A DNA stretch of 64,000 nt from Paraphysomonas bandaiensis (taxonomy: Eukaryota; Chrysophyceae), in assembly GCA_965644295.1 (NCBI GenBank), contig CBFFRP010000133.1, positions 248,001 to 312,000 on the forward strand. Direction: 5' to 3'. Positions within the stretch are counted from its first letter, which is position 1. Every line of letters starts with the position of its first letter. Below the pieces are notes generated by a model. That model did no database searches. It was not told the DNA's origin and was given only the letters and a program-made list of their open reading frames with translations. The position numbers and the translations under genes are program-made. This document shows positions 48,834 to 60,160 of this stretch, in pieces.

Positions 48834-49213
48834 AGATATGTGACACGGTGAAGGTTTACGTGTGGAGCAAGGTTAGCTTCATCAGTGTAATGCCCATTTC
48901 TAGCATTCTATAGTGTGGTGATATTCTCTTCTAGTAACAAAACCAAAAAAACACAGATATTGCAAAATATCAATTAAGAAGATTTGGACCACCGTGAAGG
49001 TGTATAATCATTGGGTTACATACTGCAAGCTTTCTTCATTTCGTTACAACTGAGATATGGCGTCACAATTTTTAATTCGCCAAACACCTTGGTGAAACCA
49101 TTCTTACGAAACGTGTTACATGTAAAATTCAACTATAAGGGTTCTCATAAAACTTCCATATAATACTCACGATAAATAGTCTTCGGCTCCATAGCAGCTA
49201 CCGCCTTATGTGT
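48834..49213. other. Intergenic, 3' of the Ig-tailed gene
   Basis: AT-rich sequence between the X copy and the stop codon of the minus-strand gene. No gene seen. A further short 3' exon of the minus-strand gene cannot be excluded, because a GTAAAC donor-like site overlaps the stop. Confidence 0.4.
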
Positions 49214-52200
49214 TTACTTGCCAAGTGGCGTCTTATTGGATCGCACAATAACTGTCGCCTCTAGCCACGTATACACTCCCACAATATTTTTGAGTTCACA
49301 GGAGTAGGTTCCTTCGTGTGACTTGTCTACATTATTCACAATGAGATTCGATTTCGTCTCATTGACAAGGGCGATGCCATTACGGAACCATTGGACAGCA
49401 GGGGGTGGTGACCCTTCTGCTTGGACGTGTATATATAATTGAGATGTCCCAGTCGTCAGAACCAGGTGCTTCGGCTTCGTTTTAGATGATGGAGAAACTA
49501 AATACATACTTAAACAGATATCAATACTTTAGAATAAACACACCTCCAATATTGATATAAATTCTTGACAAAGTCTTGACGATAGCTTCAGAGCTCGGAG
49601 TAAAGCACCCCGGCGGTGGTGTCCTACACACGCCCTCGGTATTACATAAAGGGTCCCGCTGCCCCCCTTTTACAACCACAAAGGAGTATAATCCCGGTGT
49701 CGTGTTGGAGTTAACAGAGTTGAAGGACAGGTAGCCATCATGGACACAAGTCCCTCGGTCAGTTCGATAGGCCTCTCCATTTTTTAGCCACATTCCATGG
49801 AGTTTCTGTGACCCGTCGGTAGTAAGGTAATATAACATGTCTTGAGCCATTTTGTTCAAACCAACTGTGGCATCATCTCCATCAACAAGCCACATCTCAG
49901 CTGCTTGGATGTGTGCTTCAAGCTCTACTTCATCTCCATTGTAGTCCTCCAGAAATCTAGAATCTATAGAACGAAACAGGGTCAAATATCTCAGCAAAGA
50001 TAACTTTATACGAAACACTCCTCAATACTTATAACTAATATTTGTACATTGCCAATGAGACTTACATGGCGTGGAGTTGGATTTTCCATTGGAAATAATT
50101 TGCACAATAGGCATATCTTTTGACCATATCGCAGTCCTATTGCGGTGACCCAAAAAACTCAAGATATTTGACAAGTCAAATACATCACCCGAACAGTACA
50201 GGAGAAAATGCGATGCCACCACAACAAGGACACCAACAACTACAGCTGCACTTACTACCTGACTCGTATTATATATGATTCTATTTTTCATTATATGTGA
50301 CGACTGACTACTAGTTCGATTATATATGGATTCTTGTAATTCTGAGTAAAACAGGTTCGTTAAGGTACTACACGTATAAGCGACAATAGACTTACCTGTT
50401 GTACTATCTTTGCTGACTGATTTTTCTAGTGACTCTATAGAATCGGTACTTACCCTACAACTGCTTTGTGCCTCAAATATACTACACGATGGCAAGGGTG
50501 CAGGAGTAGGAGATTCTCTGACCACGCGGCCTTTCTTCTTCCTTGATTTGTTCTGTCCTGTATGAAAAGAGGACGGTTGGTCGCCGACTCGACTTTGCAT
50601 CCTATCAGGTTTCGTCGCAGGGATTAAGGGCGGTTTGCAGGGCACGCCTTTTTCCCCTGAAGACTGTTGGAATTCAGTGACACATATACGCTGATCTGTT
50701 CTACAAGCCAAAGATCTCTTTTCGGAAAATAAATCAACCTCTCCTTTGGCACACTGCGCAGCACAGTCACCACACTGCTCCGTTTTACATACTTCAGTTC
50801 CTTGCTCTGAATACAAATCGTGTTCCACCTCGTTACGGTCGACTATGTGATTGTACACCACAGGTATGTCTTCAGGTTCATCGCTGTCCAAATGTATATC
50901 TTCTATGGAAACATTACCAGAATCACCTGGGGACGAATGTTCACCATCAGTGTTCACTGTTTCCGCATCTCCTCCCTCAGCAGGAGTGGGTATACTAATA
51001 TCAATAGGTATCGATCGATTCGGTGATGCAGAGCATGTGGGTAAGAGTGGTGCATGTTTTAGAGCCTCCCACATTTCCTCCACATCGCCGTCCAGTGATG
51101 TCTGGGAAATCGGGCAATCGCTAGACTGAGACTGTGGTGAAGATATCTGAGAAGTCAGCGAGCACGAGCTTGATCGCTTCCGCTGAGCACTATCGATGGA
51201 ATCGGCAATACCTTCCGGCGGTCGAAATACAGACATGCTTCGATGGGAGCGGTTCCCTCCACCTTGTGAATCACTCGAAAATGACTGAAGAGCGAACGTC
51301 TCAAGTGCATAATTTCCTACACAATTTGGGAAGCAGCTACGGAGGAACGTGAAATCAGGAGAACTGTACGGGTCGCCTGATGGGACAGCAGAAAGTGCAG
51401 CTGGAGGGAGAGAGGGGCCGGCTGTCTGCCTTGAAAACGATGAGTGTTGACCCGATATTGAACCAGAAGATATTGACGGAGCAATAGGTACAGATACCGG
51501 GGCCGTTTTGGTGTTTGGAGTAGGAGTACTAGGAGTAGGAGTAGAGAGACCGGGAGCAATACCCATAACGGGAGACACTGAAAAATCTAATGTGCCAGGC
51601 ATGTATGTATACGCCGCACCTCCGTCTGCAATCGGCAATTCACTCAAATTTGCGCGATCAGCGGGCTTCAAAATAGATAACGTAGCAATAACAGATTCCA
51701 TATGACTGCAGCCATTCATCAGGGCGGATTTGATCAATTTCAAGTTACGCCAAGAGACAGATATTCCCAGGTTGTTGGCGGTATCCACGGGATCCACGAT
51801 ATTACAGCATCGCAAGGAAAAGCGGCTAGGCGTAGCGCCGGAGACAGCTGAATGTGCAGGGCGCTTGTTAGGGGCCATGGCAACATAGACCTTCTCTGCA
51901 ATCTCTCTGAAAGGGTTCGTGATGGAATGCATATCCGAAAGTGGTGATTGGGTTCCGTTACGGATTGGAGCAACCCCTTCCAGAGTCACCACGTAGCTAT
52001 AAATAGGTACGTTAGAAATCGATGAAATACCACGGCGGAACATTCTTTACGAAACGCACCCACTGTTCACCAAGTAATACTACACTGCATACATACCTGT
52101 CCCACTGGAATCTAGAGAAAATCTGCAGAAAAGCTCGCAGAACATGCAACGGGTGAGATAAAGGTGATTGTCCCTTTCTGTCATCCGAGGGATAGTACAC

Positions 52201-53044
52201 GTTGAATAAATAGAGCGCGAGTATACTGACAGCGTATGATGACAACATACCCTCCTTGGATCCAAGGATGGACGTGCCGCAATAACGTACACTCTCGTGT
52301 AAGCACCACGCCTGTTACACAAACATATATGAGAATGTTGTGACCACGCTTCACATTGTAACATGAGACACTTGCTTAATCATAACTAAAGAAAAAAATG
52401 ATGTGGCCAGTCCTTATGACTCACCTTTATTAATAACACGCTCCTCTTATACAGGTGATTATTGCCAATAATCCGATCAGCTTCTTCGAGGAATGTCGCA
52501 CTTGCTAAGGAGCTGCGCTGGTTTGCTGTTATGTCTAAACTTGTTTTGTTAACCACACATTTTACAACCCTGATTCTAGCATTCACGAATTCAATACTTT
52601 GAATTTTATGTTCCTGTGATTTGAGGTTATGCGCACATATAAATTATTTATAGTGAGCCCTACCTCGAAGTCTCGTAGTAACTGCGCCTTTTCATTCTCT
52701 TTAATTGCTCCACATAAGCACGAAAATATTTGAAGTATCTCTTGAAGGTCATCTTTCTCTTCAAACGATTGAGGTGTGAGAACAACGACATCCAAATCAC
52801 TTTCCGGTAAATAAACACGCAATGGAAAGCTACCTCCCATTGCCACATAACAACCAACATTGCTCCCCCGAAAAATATCGCTTATATAATTTATGAGGGC
52901 TCTGGAGGCAAACCAGTCATACAATGAAGTGATGATACAAGAGCAAGTGGCATACCTTCTCTGTGAGTTACTCTCCTCTGTGGGAGAAATAGCTTGAATT
53001 AACACATCCACATCAGACTCACATATGCTCTCTGCCGCAGACAT
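49214..53044 (-). CDS. Poly(A)-polymerase-like nucleotidyltransferase joined to a TM segment and Ig-like domains
   Basis: Exons 53044-52664, 52613-52425, 52311-52097, 51996-50066, 49963-49544 and 49497-49214 give 1139 aa. All five junctions keep phase (introns 50, 113, 100, 102 and 46 nt). The N-terminal polymerase-beta-fold core has GGSFPLRVYLPESDLDVVV (GS at 71-72, candidate metal ligands Asp83 and Asp85) and a third Asp in SLDITANQ (154). HLYKRSVLLIK, EGMLSSYAVSILALYLFN and IVDPVDTANNLGISVS (328-343) are hallmarks of the PAP/OAS1 substrate-binding half. A Ser/Pro-rich linker of about 450 residues leads to one hydrophobic segment (about 842-862). Beyond it are Asn-X-Ser/Thr sites, a disulfide-prone region and an I-set Ig-like domain (SPPPAVQWFRNG, HEGTYSCELKN). 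Such a polymerase-Ig membrane fusion is unexpected. Two merged genes remain possible. Confidence 0.82.
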
Positions 53045-53628
53045 GTTGAGTCAGTGAGGTGGGAGTGTGGATTATTTATTCATCAACTCTAACTAACTAT
53101 GATAATATTTACAATACCACTCAAGTTCTGTTATGCCTTTCAAATCGAGTAGATGGTAGAGGGACAAGAATATATTCGGATGTGGAATAGTTGAAACACT
53201 GTCGTGTGATGGTGAACTGAATGCGTCGACTCTGAAGCCTCATCTCACAAGTATACAAGAGAGCCTATAGAACCATATACTGCTATATACAGTACCGCAT
53301 ATACCATATCCCCATATACGTATGTATACACACAGAATGAAACCTTTCCCAACTTTACGTTGAAGATTTCCATTTTGTTGCCTATGCATTTTTTTGATGG
53401 TATTATTGGAATATTATGGAATAGCGCCACTTTTTATTCATATAGGTCATAAAAATGGCCTTTTGCATGTGGTAGGGTAGGAATTTCTAGATACAACTCC
53501 AGACTCCAGAACTTACTTGGAGCTACGAAGACGTACTCCAGTACTGGTACTGCTGTACAGGCTGCTGTAAAAAACAACACCTAGAATGTAGAGAGTATGT
53601 ATGTACACGCATGTATGCCCGTCTCACA
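53045..53628. promoter_or_regulatory. Divergent intergenic region, polymerase-like / TPR genes
   Basis: Lies between two outward-facing genes and includes a TATAC-rich patch near 53270-53325 (CATATACTGCTATATACAGT). A 61-codon ORF at 53245-53430 is not supported. The fourth 150-bp TIR element occupies the TPR-proximal end. Confidence 0.4.
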
Positions 53629-53779
53629 CGTCTCGGCAGTCAGCATCTCATTTTGCGGAAATAAATTGAAGTAGAAAACTTCTATATTACTGAACTACAA
53701 CTACGGCTCGAATACACATCATTATTACCTCAATATTAGAGGCATCTTGGAACAAAAATAAACGAAGGATGCCGATACG
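53629..53779 (-). mobile_element. 151-bp TIR element, copy 4 (promoter region)
   Basis: Ends CGTCTCGGCA and TGCCGATACG are inverse complements with one mismatch. Interior words GCGGAAATAAATTGAAG, CCTCAATATTAGAGGCATC and GAACAAAAATAAAC match the other copies in minus orientation. It ends 65 bp before the TPR-protein start codon. Confidence 0.87.
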
Positions 53780-53844
53780 CAGTTGGATATGTACAGCACA
53801 GTGGAGATACTGTATATTGGAGGTCGAAAGACAGCTAGGACGAT

Positions 53845-56237
53845 ATGGCCAGTCACGGAGTGAGTGATGCTGATGATGGAGAGTCAGCTGACATGAGCGG
53901 CAGTGACGTTCCTTTCTCGGTTCTCATGCAACAAGCAGCGAACATTAAAACCAAACAGAATGAAGTGTTCAGACATCGATACGACTCATGGTATCGGCAG
54001 ATCATGCGTTAGTTAATGGCTCATCCTGTCAACAGGCCGAAATGGTATCAGCATTCGATGTTTGCTAAGGAGGATGTGGCTGCTGTTCGGTCAAGATGTT
54101 TTTCTGGTATAAAGTTCTGTTACACTGTCTGCAAGGTCATGATGTCTACCATGCCATAGACAAGCTACAGTTTGCACTATCATGCAAGAGTAAAGGAAAT
54201 GAATTCCTTGCAGAGGGGAAAGAGTATGAGGCGATGCATGAATATGAACGTGCAATGAGTGTGTTTAAGTGGGTGGTCAACAAAAAAGAAAACTGGAAAA
54301 AGCAAGTAAGTTGATGTTGTGTTTATCAACTTAATCATATCTACTCGTATATTATAGTGTGATATCTAGAGTGGCTGTTTTTAATATGTATTCCAGGAAA
54401 TTGAAGACGAATACTTGGAGGAACACTGCTATGAGCCCTCAACCGAACGGGAGAAGCAAGACATCGATGCGATGTTCTGTGCATGTTTACTCAACCTGGC
54501 GATAGTGTACCAGAAGCTAAATCAATGGCAGGATAGGTACATTATGTTGCTGTCACATATTTCGTAGTCAATATGTGGTGGTAACATGACAGGATTTTCG
54601 TGTGTTGTTTGGATACATAATGGATATAGATTGCAACATAGGATTGATTGGTGATATGTATCACCCTTCTACTGTTGATTACTATTTACATAATGTATTG
54701 TGTTGTCAGCATCGCTGCATGTACTGCAACCCTGGAGATCAACCCACAGTCGTGTAAGGCGTATTACCGTCGAGCACAGGTGATGTTCGGAGTATATATT
54801 GATACTCTGTATGCCTTATAATAACATGATATCACCCTTATTGCCTGGTGACTGTGGTCATGTTGTTGGATAATTCAGGCCCGAACGCTTCCGCTATCCT
54901 GTGGGTCTACAGATAATGAAATGGCCTTATCTGATCTGAAGAGAGCATTGACCGTTGACCCCTCTGATACTACTGTCAAGAGGTGCGTTGCAATACCATC
55001 ATGTATTTGTATTTCACATTCAGTCTTTTATGTTCTATGTTATGTAGGGCTTACATGAAATTGAAGAATGAGCTAACTGCTCAAAAACGAAAAGACCTAA
55101 AAACATTCGGTGGGCTGTTTGATCGCGGGTTAGTATACACCACCGAAGACAATGGCAGCACTAGTTTATCGTTCAGTGATGCCGAAAATAATACAACGAG
55201 TATGACATTAGAGGAGGCATTTCAACGTCTACAGGACATGGAAAGCACTGCAGATAGGTACGACAGAGATGGACGTCGAAGCGAGGCCCATCAGCTGCGA
55301 GAACACGCTGCCAGCCTGAGAACTGAACTCGACAATTTTGCTGCTACTCATGCCCCAAAGCCTAGATCAGAATTTAGTTTGTTGGACGTGGACTTTAGCA
55401 ACCCCACTCAAGAGATGATTGAGGAAGCTAATCGGGCTGGGTTGGATATATCAGATCCCAGGTTATCTCAGTTGTTGCTACATTATTTATGTGGCGATAA
55501 ACCGTGTCTTTTTAACTTTGCGCCTATTATTTAGAGTGGTGAACTATATTAATGATCTTCGTGACAACCTGAGGGCACGTCGTTCGGGGTCGCAATCGAG
55601 TGGAGATGTGCACCAAGCGATGCAAGATGTGCACTACAAACAGACATTACAGATGGCGACTCTGTTGTGCGATAAAATGAACGACAAAGAGGTCGACATG
55701 ATGGTTCAATACAGAATGAAATATGCGAAAGTACATAAAGAGAGTCCAAAGGAATTGTTGCAGTGGTCAACATGTAGTGATAATGAAAGTAGAATGAAAA
55801 CTTTGATTGCTTGCGTTACAAGTGATATTCTTGCTATGGATGAAACCCCTGACACTAATGACAGCAGCGAAGACTCAGCTTTTCCTCAATCTGCATCCCC
55901 TGATGCCATATTTGCGATGCTTAATGTAAAGTATGGTCTGGACAAAGTGGAAAAGTTTTATAATTTAAAAACAGGTACGCCATTATAAAGCTGTCTGCAT
56001 GGTAAAATAATTTAATACTTATTTTTAGAAAAAGGTGGATGGACGTCGATGATGGTTTTTATTGTTGCTACAGTTTCATTCGTAGTTATATTTGTACTGC
56101 CAAAGTATATTCGAATGTGCACAATTCATTGTGAAAGGTATGATTGTTCAACTCTTGGTTTTTGCACCCTTTACAGTGTTTTTTATCCAAAAATGTATCA
56201 GGAGAGTGTAGTCAGTGACATTGAAAATGAATTTTGA
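53845..56237 (+). CDS. Tail-anchored TPR protein
   Basis: Nine exons (53845-53990, 54036-54106, 54160-54305, 54397-54536, 54710-54779, 54879-54982, 55048-55461, 55535-55974, 56029-56237) give 579 aa with all phases consistent. Three tetratricopeptide-type helix pairs are visible: SCKSKGNEFLAEGKEYEAMHE, CLLNLAIVYQKLNQWQDS through INPQSCKAYYRRAQ, and MALSDLKRALTVDPSDTTVKR. Their pattern is that of TPR co-chaperone clamps, but I did not verify the two-carboxylate-clamp residues. A Met/Gln-rich helical region follows. The final exon encodes a single hydrophobic segment (FIVATVSFVVIFVL) and a short tail, so the protein is probably tail-anchored in ER, mitochondria or plastid. Exon 2 ends at TTTTCTG, because the alternative gives a 29-nt intron. 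It could be an OEP61/TPR7-like receptor. That is a weak guess. Confidence 0.78.
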
Positions 56238-57070
56238 AAGAATTGATAGCAGTTATGAAATAAAATTATTTTCTCCGTATATTATTTTATTTAGAATTTT
56301 CATTTCTCTCTCTCTCCTACGCGCTCTTTCTTGCAGTTAGGGCTGCTTTAATGGTCGAGCAATTCATATTCGTAATCAAGATCTCATAGCATACTCCCAG
56401 CCCACACTTAAATAATTCAGGACCACTGTGGAGTAATGTCAGCAATGTGGTTCATACCTAAAAAGCTGACTCCTCTCAACTCTCATACGCTCTATTACAC
56501 TTGTACTACGAATAATTTTTACTTACTCAAAAACACAATTATTAATATCTGTTCTAATTCACTTAACTCAAACAAAGGAATGTTGGTAGATACAGTTCAC
56601 AACTATAACGAATTCACAGGACAAATTCAAAGCAACAAAGCTTACGTAGTTTTCGTTGATTATATAACATATAGAATGACGTTTTTGTACTGATTGCTGA
56701 GTTTTGCTGGGTTTTGTACGCAATTAGAGGCTTTTCGTTACTGAAGGACTGCAATAGTTAAGGACAGTGTTTTATATAAACATAAGCAATTATAAAAGTT
56801 AGCTTGAAACACTGAAATATATAATATATTGAATGTATAACCTTATTGTGTTTATCTAAAATCGTGAAATTTTGGTTGGTAGTAGTGAATGACAATAAAT
56901 AATGAAAAACTCCTATTATAATTTTAATCAATTGAGTATGTGTGAATTCCTAGCTCAGGAACTTTTTCCTAATTGTTCAAATGTCAAATATTGATACTGA
57001 TGATGAAATTATTAATTTACTGCTCTTGTTTGCTGTTGTCTGCCTATATCAAATCGTAGTAAGCGCCCTC
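56238..57070. other. AT-rich intergenic stretch, no gene seen
   Basis: Presumed 3' UTR of the TPR gene and AT-rich sequence. ORFs of 79-85 codons at 56436-56693 and 56981-57220 are low-complexity or overlap the X element. Confidence 0.45.
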
Positions 57071-57633
57071 AAGAAAGTCGGACTTGCATCTTTTTGTGGT
57101 GTTCTGCTTTCTCAACAAAGTCGGACTCGCACCATTTCGTGGTGTTTTGAGGGATTAGTACCGGACGCGAGCCGCATATACAATCAGCAGATATTATTCT
57201 GCCCAGTCATAGCGTCATAGCTCATTGCCAAATGCTTGTGTGACACAAGAGACACAAATAAGTGTCACTTCTGTAGACGTCTTTGGGCTTTGACGAATAA
57301 ACAGTAAACAGGCATCCGGGACAGAGCCCACCTCAAGGGCATCCGGGGTATTGTGCTGCCTGCTGAAGTCAAACATCCGGGCTGCTCACCTTAAGGACTC
57401 AAATATCCTAAAGTCAGCACATATCAGGTATATCCACACTCTGCTTGCTCACTGCGTTTGCTTTTTGAGTGATAGAGCGAGAATGATTGCATCTTGGTGC
57501 TTGCGGTGATGCACAAGCAGCTTTTGTAGCGTTAAATAGTAGGACATCAGAGCTAAGCACTAGTTAGCTATATATATTGTTTTGCTACATTAATTTTGAC
57601 TCTCAAACGCCTATTACTGCTAATAATAAAACA
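57071..57633 (-). mobile_element. Element X, near full-length copy with a duplicated end
   Basis: In minus orientation it carries the complete motif order, from CTATTACTGCTAATAATAAA near 57611 back to CAACAAAGTCGGACTCGC at 57113. A second, diverged copy of the same terminal 36 bp (AAAGTCGGACTTGCATC, TTTTTGTGGTGTTCTG) precedes it at about 57071-57106. Contains no gene. Confidence 0.8.
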
Positions 57634-58252
57634 TTCACTAGTACTCATCATAGCAAGAACAATTAACATTTGGATGGGTAAAAACTTAATTAACTGAACA
57701 TTGAACTCGCCCTATAGTTAATCAGTAAAATTATACTCAACATCTCTTATCATTCATTAACATTCGCTACATTTACTCTCTCTCAACTACCAATCAAATC
57801 TTAGATAGTGACGATCTCTTATCAGCCAAATTCAGCTTCTCTAATAGCATTCATATCATAATAATATCATTAATTCATGTACAACTGTATTCTTTTATAC
57901 TATATATCTTGAAATACAACTTTTAATTTCTCCAAACAGCAAAACTCAACACTCCCTCTCTATTCAAGGCTGTAGTTAAAATCTTCACAACATCAACATC
58001 ATTATGAGACATAACTGACGGATACGCAACCAATCTGGGTCTATGTTTTCTCTTCACTGGTGATATTCGATCTCTGTGCTTCGAACGTATATGAAATACG
58101 GGGTTCAAAGCTAAAAGCTAAATCATGAGAGCACTTTGACTGTCCAGTCACATATATTCTCGAGTGACACTAACTTTTAAGAAGTGCCTCATTTCTCACA
58201 AACAGCAAACTCAGCGCTCCCTCTCAATTCATTGCAATACAACATTTAATTG
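57634..58252. other. AT-rich intergenic stretch, no gene seen
   Basis: AT-rich sequence between the X copy and the hAT element. A CTCAACACTCCCTCTC word near 57950 recurs as CTCAGCGCTCCCTCTC near 58211. A 61-codon ORF at 57923-58108 has no support. Confidence 0.4.
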
Positions 58253-58439
58253 CTTTCAACCAGGGCCTGATAACCATTAATGGCCCATTAATGGTAGTCC
58301 AGTTCCCGGTATTTATAATGGCATTAATGAAAAATGTCCCGGCAATTATAGTGGCCATTAATACCTACTAACTTAAAGTAGATAGCACCACTCATATATA
58401 ATAGATAGTGTTGTGTACCCGACAGAAATAACGAGGACG

Positions 58440-58738
58440 AGAGTGAAGGAACTGATTTTGCACAGCGTGTTCTGGACAGCGCCGAGGTCACCAAGAGAGC
58501 TCGACTTGGTACCTATGAGTCCAACTACCGCTGCTTGCTTCATATATTGAAGCACAATCTAATGTTGTTGAGAGTTAGTCGTGCAAAGTTGATTATGACA
58601 CCTGAGCGTAGAAACATGAATCCATATCGTCTAGAATCGTTGCTATTCCTACGAGCCAATTACATGTTGTGGGATGTTTATACCCTCCATAAAGCCCTGC
58701 AAGAAGATCATGATGTGCCAGTAGAAAGCGAGAAGTAG
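58440..58738 (+). pseudogene. hAT transposase C-terminal fragment
   Basis: A fragment ending RAKLIMTPERRNMNPYRL, ESLLFLRAN and YMLWD, the dimerisation block near the C-terminus of hAT transposases (R..L.P..+E.L+FL+.N). The N-terminal part, the DDE core and an initiator are lacking in this frame. It lies on the strand opposite to the N-terminal fragment of the same element. Confidence 0.7.
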
Positions 58739-58955
58739 TTAAAATTTGTAGTCTGCCATTTAACTAAAAATTAGCAATTAACCATGGATGAATCCAGTTT
58801 AAAAATGTCTAACTGCTCTTTTCTCATTGCCTGTCAACTCTCTTTCATCGTTCCCTTAAATTTTAGCCACTGTTTTCTCAAAATTTGCACTGGCAACAAT
58901 GCTTGCATTCGGGGAATGGTATGGATGCAGCTCTGGAAATTTTTGTAGCAGCATA

Positions 58956-59360
58956 TCAAATAACTGGCGGGCTTGGTACAAATTGGTTCCATCTCTTCCG
59001 AACATACTTATTCTCCACGATAGAAAATGGTTCGTCGTTCATAGCTATCCATTCCAGCCACCGAAATAAGTTCCTTGCAGCAGGAGATACTTTCTTTCTT
59101 ACAAAAGACAATAAATCGCCCCCGTGAAGTCTTTCACTTCCCAAAATTCTCTCGAGTTCCTCTCGCCAAGAAAAATCCGCATGTTTGGTGCCCTTCTTGG
59201 CTATATGATTCACACAAGTCGTGTAACCTCGCTGTATATCTTGTTGAAGGCGAGCATTGCACAACGAACAAATAAGATACAGAGCACTGAGAGGATTCTC
59301 TGAAACCACTCGGAAGAAGACTCTGTAAATTACACTGCCATCAATTGTTTTGGCCATCAT
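58956..59360 (-). pseudogene. hAT transposase N-terminal fragment with BED-like finger
   Basis: 134 codons. A BED-type zinc-finger pattern is visible as CSLCNARLQQDIQRGYTTCVNH followed by IAKKGTKH, and further on comes LEWIAMNDEPFSIVEN, the block after the BED finger in hAT transposases. The first Met is at 59360. The frame ends before any catalytic region. Confidence 0.68.
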
Positions 59361-59847
59361 CGTTGCTTAATATGCTGTATATATATATGGTATAAGTACA
59401 GAGTATATTACTTCGCTTATTTGTGTACTGGTACTGTAGCTTCTTTCAACTTTGGGGGAAAATAGTGTTTTTATGAATGTTTCTAGGTGAAATATGCATA
59501 TTTTCAATGATTATTTTAGAGTTTTTGGGTATATGGGTACGTTGCTATGCATATCGCTCAGGACACTATTCTCTAACTCTGGAATGCATTAAGAAGATAG
59601 TGAACAAGGCTGCCACAGAGTGCCTGTAGAGTTGCATGAACATTGTTGTCTAATATTGTTTAGAGTTTCTTCGGGGTTTAGAGGAGATACTATATTCTAT
59701 ATTATCTTAGTAACTCTCAGTTCTATATATAATATATAGCAGTACAGGTCATTAACGGGATACCATTAATGGCCCATTAATGGTAGTCCAGTTCCCCAGC
59801 AATTATAATGGCATTACCATTAATGGTTATCAGGCCCTGCTTTCGAC

Positions 59848-60160
59848 TAAGCAAAAATAACTAGCACAACGTATAATCGGCGCAACCAATAATATGAAAA
59901 GCAGTTACTTGTGTTGATACCGGACTTCAAGGCGATATACATTCTTACTTCCATCGCACTTACCACTGCTTGTAGTTATAGTTGGTCGCAGCAAGATTAC
60001 GTAGAATCAGGTTTCTTAAGACAGTACGATAGCTCGACAACACGATAACACAACCCGCTCTCTTTATTTAATGACCTACATAGTTAGGAATATACTTACA
60101 GAAAATAATCCATTTAAACTTAATGTTCTCAATTTATAATTTCAACTGCACACTTCACGA
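59848..60160. other. Intergenic, 3' of the deubiquitinase gene
   Basis: AT-rich sequence between the hAT target duplication and the minus-strand USP stop codon. No gene seen. Confidence 0.45.

Larger units (their letters stand above)
58261..59839. mobile_element. 1.58-kb hAT-superfamily element with 8-bp target duplication
   Basis: The ends CAGGGCCTGATAACCATT and its inverse complement are exact and start with the CAGGG typical of hAT terminal repeats. The flanks CTTTCAAC (58253-58260) and CTTTCGAC (59840-59847) form an 8-bp target duplication with one mismatch, also hAT-typical. Subterminal CCATTAATGG words repeat at both ends. Two transposase fragments lie inside on opposite strands. Confidence 0.9.

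Noticed and set aside
49214-50018. Ig-like segment as a separate gene
   Set aside because: No convincing start codon or promoter space. Splicing to the upstream exon keeps phase at both junctions and the upstream exon supplies a membrane segment. The two-gene option is kept as a stated alternative.
54107-54135. A 29-nt intron in the TPR gene
   Set aside because: The acceptor at 54159 gives a 53-nt intron, keeps the frame and fits the intron sizes in this genome.
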